From Deltaproteobacteria bacterium (GTDB taxonomy: Bacteria; Desulfobacterota; JAFDIG01), in NCBI GenBank assembly GCA_019308145.1, contig JAFDIG010000132.1, positions 1 to 11,054 on the forward strand: a stretch of 11,054 nt of DNA. The letters run 5' to 3'. Shown here piece after piece: positions 1-6,099 of this stretch (position 1 is the stretch's first letter; each line of letters opens with the position of its first letter). The notes under the pieces were generated by a model. That model saw only the letters and a program-made list of their open reading frames with translations. It did no database searches and had not been told where the DNA came from. Made by a program: the position numbers and the translations under genes.

Positions 1-1039
1 TATGTTCTTCTAACTCTTTTTTAGTATCCTCAATAAGTTTTTTAAGTTTATTTATACTCCAGAGTCTTTTCTTATCGTTTTTAAAGTATTCAGCAGGGTC
101 CATACCTTTAGCCAAACGTCTATAATATTTCATCTGTGCTTCATATCCTTTAATTCTAACTTTAAGCACCTTTTCTTGTTGTGGATTATAAAAATTATAC
201 GCACCTGATTTTAAAAAGATCGAAAGTTTTCCAATATATTGTCCCTTAAAATGTGGGGAAAGGATAAAACTTTTATCAACCTTTCTTGGGTAATTTAATC
301 TTAAGTATGACCAACTCTCAACAATAAAATTTATTCCAGAAACATTTTTCGCAAGTTTTATATCATTTCCATATCCTAAATTTGATAAAGCAATAATAAC
401 ATTTATCCCTTTAGCTTTTAGCTCCTTAACAATTTTTTTCGCAGTATCCATGGGAGGAAGGATCTCTATGTTGTTGATATTATTTTTAAAATATTTTCTT
501 ATACGTGAGTCAGAAGTAAGTCCAAATATTCCAAATTTTGCACCTGCTATCTCTTTGATAATATATGGTTGAAAAAGAGTTTTTTTGTTTTTTTTATCAA
601 TAATGTTTGCTGAAATAAGGGGTATGTTTGATGCTTTTGCATTATCCTTTAAAAAATCCACTCCCATAGCTAAATCTTGCAAACCAACATTTACTGCATC
701 ATAGGAAAGCAGTCCATAGATCTTAAGGATCATTTTAGCATTTAGTTCCCAACCTTTTCTGTAATTATCTGGAATAGGAATCCTTTTAAAAAGAAAGTTA
801 CCTGAATCAACAAAAAGAAGATCCTTTTTTACCCTTTTGATATTATCAACCCAAGCTTTTCTCCTGGCAAGACCGCCAAGTTTATGTCCTCCTCAGGCAT
901 GACATGGCAAAGCCTGACCTGCTGTATTACCGGTATAGATTATTGTGATCTCTTTGATATCTGCTGCAAAATTTTGTGTTATAAAAAAGGAGAAGATGAA
1001 AATTATTATAAAAAATAAAAAAGATATCCGTTTTGCCAT
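1..1039 (-). CDS. Probable selenoprotein: secreted 5'-nucleotidase/metallophosphoesterase-like protein with in-frame TGA (Sec49), 3' end cut by window
   Basis: This is an open frame of 346 codons from ATG 1039 to the window edge, interrupted only by a TGA at 895-893. The start follows an AGGAG that lies inside the end of the ftsB-like gene, 3 bp upstream. Residues 1-26 form a signal peptide (MAKR, a long hydrophobic run, then NFAA). The mature part begins with a YTGNTAG strand and continues into PCHA-U-GGHKLGGLARR, so the TGA is residue 49 in a Cys46-x-x-Sec49 motif. The GGLARR signature, VDSGN (78-81), YDAVNVGLQDLAMG (113-126), IALSNLG (216-222) and GQYIGKL follow the order of motifs in UshA/5'-nucleotidase-like metallophosphoesterases. 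Many relatives, as I recall them, carry Cys at the equivalent of Sec49. The metal ligands of true phosphoesterases are replaced, so hydrolase activity is doubtful. A redox role in the periplasm is inferred. A disrupted gene is the alternative, but the hairpin after the TGA and 297 clean downstream codons argue against it. Confidence 0.85.
863..895 (-). promoter_or_regulatory. UGA selenocysteine codon with bacterial SECIS-like hairpin
   Basis: The TGA codon is at 895-893. Twelve nucleotides later a 6-bp stem forms: CTTGGC (880-875) pairs with GCCAGG (868-863), including one U-G pair, around the loop GGTCTT (874-869). The loop contains GGUCU and starts 18 nt after the UGA. From memory, E. coli fdhF has the same loop sequence at the same distance; that loop is bound by SelB. 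The bulged U of the fdhF stem is not obvious here. The stem also encodes the conserved GGLARR residues, so part of it is fixed by protein sequence. Decoding would need selA, selB, selC and selD elsewhere in the genome; none is in this window. Confidence 0.78.
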
Positions 1040-1042
1040 TGA

Positions 1043-1336
1043 TTATCTCCTTTTTCTCTTCTCGTTATTTGAAAAACGGTAAATAAATTCATCTTTTTTT
1101 ACTAATCCAAGTTCTTTTCTTGCTATCTCTTCTATATATTTATCATTTGAACGTAATTTATCTATCTCATCGATCAATTTAGAATTTTCTTTCTTAATAT
1201 TATTTATAGTTTGGCTGATTTTTTCTTTTTCTTTTTTTAGTTTTCTTGCCTGAATTAGACCATTTTTACCAAATATTGCAAAATATCCTATAAAAAGTAT
1301 GAAAACAATGAGAAAAAAAATTATATATTTCTTCAT
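1043..1336 (-). CDS. FtsB/DivIC-family septum formation initiator-like protein
   Basis: A 97-residue bitopic membrane protein. Residues 4-22 are one hydrophobic segment after a short MKK cytoplasmic tail. Residues 30-65 are a charged heptad-like coiled coil rich in K, E, I and L. It ends with the family signature (ARKELGLV then K/D/E and a YRF) that closes the FtsB/DivIC domain. In the family this protein joins FtsL and FtsQ (DivIB) in the divisome, with its coiled coil outside the inner membrane. The start overlaps the stop of the upstream exbD by 4 nt (ATGA), indicating translational coupling. The C-terminal EKRKRR codons also supply the ribosome binding site of the downstream selenoprotein gene. 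Placement beside exbBD, not beside eno or other cell-division genes, is unusual. Family assignment is firm; exact orthology to ftsB is not shown. Confidence 0.85.
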   Translation of the reverse strand: MKKYIIFFLIVFILFIGYFAIFGKNGLIQARKLKKEKEKISQTINNIKKENSKLIDEIDKLRSNDKYIEEIARKELGLVKKDEFIYRFSNNEKRKRR

Positions 1337-1755
1337 TTCTTTAAGATCTTTTTCTTTTTAGGTTCGGTAGCGATAGCTAATTTATTAAATCCTGCGGTTT
1401 TTGCTATATCCATAACCTCAACCACTCTTCCATGGGAAACCATTTTATCTGCATGGATTATTACAACACCATTTCTGTTAGTAATATGCATTTCTTTAAG
1501 CTTAGAAGCTAATTTTTTTAAGTCTGTCTCTTTTTTATTTAGATAGATCTTTCCATCTTTGGTTATAGAGATTTTTATCTCTTTTTTCTCTTTTTCTATC
1601 TTTTCAGCAGAAGATTCAGGTAGATTTACCTTTATACCAGAGATAGAAATAAGGGTTGAAGAGAGCATAAAGAATATAAGTAGCAAAAATACACAATCTA
1701 CCAAAGGTGTAACATCGAGTCTAAAATCGTCGTTTCCCCTTTTTTTAAATTGCAT
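1333..1755 (-). CDS. exbD: ExbD/TolR-family proton channel subunit (first copy)
   Basis: A 140-residue protein with the standard ExbD/TolR layout. A short basic cytoplasmic N-terminus is followed by LDVTPLVDCVF and one transmembrane helix (about 17-36), then a periplasmic domain. Asp20 in PLVD is the membrane-embedded carboxylate, equivalent to Asp25 of E. coli ExbD, that carries protons. The periplasmic part has the typical KISITKDGKIYLN strand and the VVIIHADKMVSHGRVVEVMDIAKTAG region. It works with the ExbB encoded 3 bp upstream as an inner-membrane, proton-driven motor. The 4-nt overlap with the ftsB-like gene makes it part of a four-gene operon. No TonB or TolA/TolB/Pal gene accompanies this copy, so whether it serves TonB-type transport, Tol-type envelope constriction or another partner is open. 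Confidence 0.92.
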   Translation of the reverse strand: MQFKKRGNDDFRLDVTPLVDCVFLLLIFFMLSSTLISISGIKVNLPESSAEKIEKEKKEIKISITKDGKIYLNKKETDLKKLASKLKEMHITNRNGVVIIHADKMVSHGRVVEVMDIAKTAGFNKLAIATEPKKKKILKK

Positions 1756-1758
1756 TTA

Positions 1759-2367
1759 TTAATCCTCGTCCGATTTTAAAAGGTCAATTATTCTGATGGA
1801 AAATTCTTCCATCTCTGTAATTAAGCTATCTGAGTGGCTTACTAAAAATCTATGCATTAAAAAGGCAGGAATAGCAACCATTAGTCCTGCAGCAGTTGTA
1901 ATTAGTGCTTCTGAAATTCCTTCAGCTAAAAGAGAAGGGTTCCCTGTACCAGCAATTGATATAACGTTAAATGCCTTTATCATACCTGTTACTGTTCCCA
2001 AGAGTCCTAAAAGAGGGGAAACACCAGCCATTGTACCTACAATACTTATATATCTACTTAACTCTGATGCCTCCTGTTTGCCAGTTTCTTCTATAATTTC
2101 TTTAATGATTTCTCTACGCCGCCCATAATTTTTTATCCCTGCAAGGATAATCCTGGCTATAGGAGTGTTATTTCTTTTACATAATATCATTGCTTCTGGA
2201 ATCTTTTCTCTGCGAATCAGATCTTCTATTTCCATTAAAAAATCTTTTGGAATTACATTACTTCTTCTAAGAGACCAGATCCTTTCTAAAAAAATGGCAA
2301 GAGCAATGATAGAGCATAAAGCAATCGGTATCATTACTGGCCCACCTTTTATAGCCATCTCAAGCAT
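1759..2367 (-). CDS. exbB: ExbB/TolQ/MotA-family proton channel subunit (first copy)
   Basis: A 202-residue polytopic inner-membrane protein of normal ExbB/TolQ length. It opens with the IKGGPVMIPIALCSIIALAIFLER segment (transmembrane helix about 9-28). A cytoplasmic loop follows to about residue 106, then the family hallmark SPLLGLLGTVTGMIKAF (about 117-133) and a third helix, GISEALITTAAGLMVAIPAFL (about 150-170). In the family, pentameric ExbB surrounds ExbD helices and forms the proton path. A GAGGGAG just upstream of ATG 2367 supports the start. It is the first gene of the operon exbB-exbD-ftsB-like-selenoprotein and has a good sigma70-like promoter 60-90 bp upstream. Assignment to the family is firm; ExbB versus TolQ cannot be separated because no Tol or Ton partner is adjacent. 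Confidence 0.92.
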   Translation of the reverse strand: MLEMAIKGGPVMIPIALCSIIALAIFLERIWSLRRSNVIPKDFLMEIEDLIRREKIPEAMILCKRNNTPIARIILAGIKNYGRRREIIKEIIEETGKQEASELSRYISIVGTMAGVSPLLGLLGTVTGMIKAFNVISIAGTGNPSLLAEGISEALITTAAGLMVAIPAFLMHRFLVSHSDSLITEMEEFSIRIIDLLKSDED

Positions 2368-2403
2368 AATATCTCCCTCATTCTATAAATAAAAAGTCAT
2401 ATA

Positions 2404-2421
2404 TTTAAAAAATTTTTTAAA
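2404..2421. repeat. 18-bp perfect A/T palindrome in the exbB leader
   Basis: TTTAAAAAATTTTTTAAA reads the same on both strands. It lies between the predicted transcription start (near 2424, minus strand) and the exbB ribosome binding site. It could be an operator or a weak hairpin in the leader, but a pure A/T palindrome can arise by chance in DNA this AT-rich. Confidence 0.35.
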
Positions 2422-2430
2422 ATTGGTTTT

Positions 2431-2459
2431 AATATATATTGCTCAAGCAAGGAAGTCAA
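2431..2459 (-). promoter_or_regulatory. Sigma70-like promoter for the exbB-exbD-ftsB-selenoprotein operon
   Basis: On the minus strand TTGACT (2459-2454) and TATATT (2436-2431) are separated by exactly 17 bp, each matching five of six consensus bases. Transcription would start near 2424 and leave a leader of about 57 nt before exbB. The promoter sits just after the DUF39 stop codon, so the operon probably has its own initiation even though the DUF39 gene points the same way. A small inverted repeat, TTGC-TTGA-GCAA, lies in the spacer. Confidence 0.6.
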
Positions 2460-2482
2460 ATATATTTCATCCTAATCTTTTA

Positions 2483-3652
2483 TCAAACTGATGGAAGAAG
2501 TTGCTGTGGCTCGCCTAATATGAATTCTCCTTTTTGAATCCATTCTTTTAAAATCAAAGCAATTTCCCTTGCTCTTGAATAGCTGGAAATTGGAACTGTA
2601 GGACTCTTTTTACCTCTAAATTCAATAAAGCCAGATTTCAGCTGCTTATAGTTTACTTCTCCTAAGCTTCTTGAAACACCATTTGGATAATCACTGCCAT
2701 AATCAATAATCTGTGTGTATATATCTTCATCTTTAACAGCGGTAAATAAAGCCATCTCTTCGTTTATAATTGGTATAGGGACTCCAAGTCCAACTGCTAA
2801 AGAGCATCCATACCCCTGCATACTAACTCCCACCAGCCATTCTGGGCTCATCTGTTTCAAATCGCCTGTAACCATTAATGTTCCTGCTCCTTCTTTCACC
2901 ACGCCATTTTCACTTCTTGGAACAGATGGATTGTGTTGAGTTCCAGGTCCCACAACAAATCCTTGGCCTCCTCCTAAAAAGATCCTTGTTCCTATGCCTA
3001 TGGTTTTATAGTAAGGATCATTTAATAAAGGAGAAAGCTGTCCAGCACTGCAGTAATTTGCATTACTTGCATTTGGTTTTAAAACGCCCATGTAAGTATA
3101 GATAATTCGGGGAGTAAGATTAATAGCACAAGAATAGTTTTGGTAACCATTTCTCGGGTTTAAAAGATAAGCATTGGTTACAGAAGTTATATTTATCTCC
3201 CCTTTAAAACTATGATTTGGATAACAATCTGTTCCATATGCCTCTGCTTCAATAGTGATATTTTTGCCTGCCACAAGGTCATGTATTACATGTCCTCCCC
3301 CATAAAGGAATTCCCCAGGATAAACTTTGTTTAAAGGATCATCTCTTGCTGGTTGGGTGGCACCAATATATATATCAACAGCTGCTAAAGCTGCGTATGC
3401 TTCTACATTGTTAAGCCATACCTTTGATGCTTTAATCCTTGGAACAGTATGCCCAAAATTTATAAATGCGCCTGATGAGCACATTGGAGCAAAGGTTCCT
3501 GTTGTAACAACATCAACCTCTTTTGCAGCTTTAACTTCACCTTTTTCTTCAACTATGTCGATCATTTCTTCAGCGGTAACCACTACAGCTTTTCCTTGTT
3601 TGATTTTTTCATTGATCTCTTTTATACTTTTTACTACTTTATATTTTTTCAT
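2483..3652 (-). CDS. Homocysteine biosynthesis protein, DUF39/HcyBio family
   Basis: A 389-residue soluble protein recognised as DUF39 (HcyBio). Landmarks are VVTTGTFAPMCSSGAFINFGH (about 48-68), VWLNNVEAYAALAAVDIYIGATQ (78-100), GEFLYGGGHVIHDLVAGK (113-130), AEAYGTDCYPN (136-146) and FLGGGQGFVVGPGTQHNP in the second half. Family members in methanogens make homocysteine from aspartate semialdehyde and sulfide, and two conserved cysteines are reported essential; Cys58 and Cys143 are the likely counterparts. That route bypasses O-acyl-homoserine and feeds methionine synthesis. In methanogens the protein works with an NIL/ferredoxin-domain partner; no such gene is in this window. The start is well supported: GGAGG lies 6 nt before ATG 3652. 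It faces away from nrdJ across a shared promoter region. A leader of about 33 nt is predicted. Confidence 0.9.
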   Translation of the reverse strand: MKKYKVVKSIKEINEKIKQGKAVVVTAEEMIDIVEEKGEVKAAKEVDVVTTGTFAPMCSSGAFINFGHTVPRIKASKVWLNNVEAYAALAAVDIYIGATQPARDDPLNKVYPGEFLYGGGHVIHDLVAGKNITIEAEAYGTDCYPNHSFKGEINITSVTNAYLLNPRNGYQNYSCAINLTPRIIYTYMGVLKPNASNANYCSAGQLSPLLNDPYYKTIGIGTRIFLGGGQGFVVGPGTQHNPSVPRSENGVVKEGAGTLMVTGDLKQMSPEWLVGVSMQGYGCSLAVGLGVPIPIINEEMALFTAVKDEDIYTQIIDYGSDYPNGVSRSLGEVNYKQLKSGFIEFRGKKSPTVPISSYSRAREIALILKEWIQKGEFILGEPQQLLPSV

Positions 3653-3690
3653 TGATTACCTCCGAAGAAGATTTTTATCTTTACTCATCT

Positions 3691-3717
3691 GTTATAAGGT
3701 TTAAGAAAATTTGTCAA
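3691..3717 (-). promoter_or_regulatory. Probable promoter of the DUF39 gene
   Basis: On the minus strand a perfect TTGACA (3717-3712) is followed 15 bp later by TATAAC (3696-3691). The -35 is ideal; the spacing is 2 bp shorter than optimal, and TAACAG at 17 bp is the weaker alternative. Initiation near 3684 would give a leader of about 33 nt carrying the strong GGAGGT ribosome binding site. The -35 overlaps that of the opposite promoter. Confidence 0.5.
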
Positions 3718-3739
3718 GTTTAAAGAAAAATGTTATAAA
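3711..3739 (+). promoter_or_regulatory. Probable promoter of nrdJ
   Basis: TTGTCA (3711-3716) and TATAAA (3734-3739) are 17 bp apart, each matching five of six sigma70 consensus bases. Initiation near 3746 would leave a leader of about 88 nt before nrdJ. That leader is A/T-rich with no clear hairpin. I saw no NrdR-box-like inverted repeat and no B12-box of a cobalamin riboswitch in 3653-3833. The -35 shares six bases with the promoter on the other strand. Confidence 0.55.
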
Positions 3740-3833
3740 TAGACTTTAAAAAAATAATATTAATAGTTGATCAAAAAGGATATAGAGCTTAATTGATTTA
3801 AACTAAAAGATTCTAAAAAGATAAGAGGAATAA

Positions 3834-6065
3834 ATGGACAAATTTTATATACCAGATGAACATTGGTCTGAAAATAGTCTTGTTGTAATGCGACAGAGAT
3901 ATTTAAAAAGAAAGGATGATGGTTCAGTTGAGGCTCCATGGGAGATGTTCTATAGAGTTGCAAAGGCAGTAGCATTGGCTGAAGAAATATGGGGTGGCTC
4001 GTCATCTTTTATAGAGGATTTAACAAAAAAATTTTATCATATGATGACAGATAAAAGATTTCTTCCAAACTCTCCAACCCTTATGAATGCAGGTCGGGAG
4101 ACCAAACTTCAATATGCAGCATGCTATGTAATAGATGTTCATGATTCTATGGAAGGGATATTTGAAGCATTAAAGAGGGCAGCGGTAATTCACAAATCAG
4201 GCGGTGGGACTGGTTTTTCTTTTTCAAAACTTAGGGAAAAAGGTGCTTTGGTGAAATCAAGCCAAGGGAAGGCATCTGGTCCTATTTCATTTATGTCCAT
4301 TTTTGATAAAGCTACAGATGCTATTAAACAGGGTGGAACAAGAAGAGGCGCTAATATGGGAATACTTTCTGTACATCATCCTGATATAGAAGAGTTTATA
4401 CGATGTAAATCTGGTGGCGGTTTTCCAAATTTTAATATTAGTGTTGCTGTAACAGAGAGCTTTATGAAAGCGCTTGAGAAGGGGGATACCATTTCCCTTA
4501 TAAGCCCTGTTGATAAAAAAGAGGTATCTAAAAGAAAGGCGAGGGATATTTTTAATAGTATAGTAGATAATGCTTGGAAGGTGGGAGACCCTGGAATAAT
4601 ATTTATAGACCTGATAAATAAATCCCCTTCTAATCCTGTGCCTAAACTTGGACCAATTGAAGCTACTAATCCATGTGGTGAACAACCTCTTTATGCAAAT
4701 GAAGCATGTCATTTAGGTTCTATTAATCTTGCATCTTTTGTAAAAAATAGAATGATTAATTGGGTAGAGCTTAAAGAAACAGTTAAGTTAGCAACACGTT
4801 TTTTAGATAATTTGGTAGAGATTAATCCCTATCCTTTTCCTGACATTGAAGATATGGTAAAGAAAAATAGAAGGATAGGGTTGGGTGTAATGGGTTTTGC
4901 TGATCTTCTTTTTTTGCTTCGTATTCCATATGCGTCAACAGAAGCTACTGCGCTTGCAGAAAAATTAATGTCTTTTATAACTGAGGAGGCGCGAAAAACC
5001 TCTATGGAGCTGGCTAAAGAAAGGGGTGCTTTTCCTTTATTTAAGGAGAGCATATATAAAGATGGACCACCTATTCGTAATAGTGCTCTTACCACAATAG
5101 CTCCAACAGGGACAATAAGCCTTTTAGTTGATACTTCTTCAGGTATTGAACCTATTTATGGTTTACATTTTTATCACAAGGGACTCTCATCTTTTGTGGC
5201 AAATAAAAGGTTTGAAGAGATATCCAAGGAAGAGGGATTTTATTCATCTCAATTGATGAAAGAAGTGGCAAAAAGAGGAACGCTTAATGGGATAAAAGGA
5301 ATTCCAACTGAAATGAAAAAACTTTTTGCCACTGCTCATGAAATTCCTTATACCTGGCATATCAAAATGCAGGCTGCCTTTCAGCGCGCAACAGATAATG
5401 CGGTTTCAAAAACCATAAATTTTCCTAATCAAGCAAGCAGGGAGGAGGTAGAAAAGGCTTTTCTCCTTGCTTATAAAACTGGATGTAAAGGGATAACAAT
5501 ATTTAGGGATGGATGCAGAGAAGAACAGGTGCTTACAAAAGGAGAACAAAGGGAAGCAATAAAAAAGAGAGAAAGACCTAAAGTACTTTCAGGAATAACC
5601 ACTAAGGTTGAAACACCTGCAGGAACAATGTATGTGAATTTGAATTTTGAACCATCCACTGGAGAACCTTTTGAACTATTTGCTAATATTGGTAAGGCAG
5701 GCAGTGATATAGCCGCTTTAGCCGAAGCAGAAGGAAGACTTATATCACTTATATTAAGGCTTCCTTCAGAGATGGATCGAATATCAAGGGTAAGAGAGAT
5801 TATAAGGGAACTTGAAGATATTGGGGGAAGTAGTTCTATTGGCTTTGGCAAGGAACGGATTAGATCTATACCAGATGGGATTGCTCATGTTTTACGGGAA
5901 GTGATAGAAGGAGGGCTTCCTCCGGGGACTATTCTTCCCTCTAAAAAGAAGAAGAAAACCAAGTATCAACTTAAAGGTGATATATGTCCACAATGTGGAA
6001 ATGCAACATTAATAAGGCAGGAAGGCTGTACTTCCTGCATGATATGTGATTATAATCTTTGTTAA
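3834..6065 (+). CDS. nrdJ: Adenosylcobalamin-dependent (class II) ribonucleoside-diphosphate reductase
   Basis: A 743-residue class II ribonucleotide reductase, which makes deoxyribonucleotides without oxygen using a B12-generated thiyl radical. FLPNSPTLMNAG (76-87), GGGTGFSFSKLR (123-134), GGTRRGANMGIL (167-178) and TIAPTGTISLLVDTSSGIEP (421-440) are visible. The active-site string is Asn279-Pro-Cys281-Gly-Glu283: Cys281 should carry the radical. Cys292, 11 residues on, and Cys97 should form the reducible pair, the same spacing as in the Thermotoga maritima enzyme. A TSCPD-type domain occupies about 590-700, then a lysine-rich linker (704-710) and a C-terminal cysteine cluster (718, 721, 732, 735, 738, 743) that probably binds zinc and relays reducing power. 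There is no N-terminal ATP-cone, so the usual dATP on/off control is not evident. The start follows AGAGGA by 4 nt. The next gene is 34 bp downstream with no terminator between. Confidence 0.97.
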   Translation: MDKFYIPDEHWSENSLVVMRQRYLKRKDDGSVEAPWEMFYRVAKAVALAEEIWGGSSSFIEDLTKKFYHMMTDKRFLPNSPTLMNAGRETKLQYAACYVIDVHDSMEGIFEALKRAAVIHKSGGGTGFSFSKLREKGALVKSSQGKASGPISFMSIFDKATDAIKQGGTRRGANMGILSVHHPDIEEFIRCKSGGGFPNFNISVAVTESFMKALEKGDTISLISPVDKKEVSKRKARDIFNSIVDNAWKVGDPGIIFIDLINKSPSNPVPKLGPIEATNPCGEQPLYANEACHLGSINLASFVKNRMINWVELKETVKLATRFLDNLVEINPYPFPDIEDMVKKNRRIGLGVMGFADLLFLLRIPYASTEATALAEKLMSFITEEARKTSMELAKERGAFPLFKESIYKDGPPIRNSALTTIAPTGTISLLVDTSSGIEPIYGLHFYHKGLSSFVANKRFEEISKEEGFYSSQLMKEVAKRGTLNGIKGIPTEMKKLFATAHEIPYTWHIKMQAAFQRATDNAVSKTINFPNQASREEVEKAFLLAYKTGCKGITIFRDGCREEQVLTKGEQREAIKKRERPKVLSGITTKVETPAGTMYVNLNFEPSTGEPFELFANIGKAGSDIAALAEAEGRLISLILRLPSEMDRISRVREIIRELEDIGGSSSIGFGKERIRSIPDGIAHVLREVIEGGLPPGTILPSKKKKKTKYQLKGDICPQCGNATLIRQEGCTSCMICDYNLC

Positions 6066-6099
6066 ATTAAAAAAGGAAAGATTTTGAAAGGAGCGCAAG

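Noticed and set aside
893..895. TGA as a reassigned Trp or Gly codon, or as a true stop giving a 48-residue peptide
   Set aside because: Three other genes in the window end in TGA and Trp is encoded by TGG. The frame beyond the TGA retains family motifs for nearly 300 codons, and a SECIS-like hairpin follows.
3653..3833. Cobalamin riboswitch or NrdR boxes before nrdJ
   Set aside because: The leader is only about 88 nt, lacks a B12-box-like element, and I found no paired NrdR-type repeats.
3834..6065. Long open frames on the minus strand opposite nrdJ (for example 4287-4712 and 5471-5851)
   Set aside because: They lie inside a gene whose protein is unmistakable, have no ribosome binding site, and their translations resemble no family.
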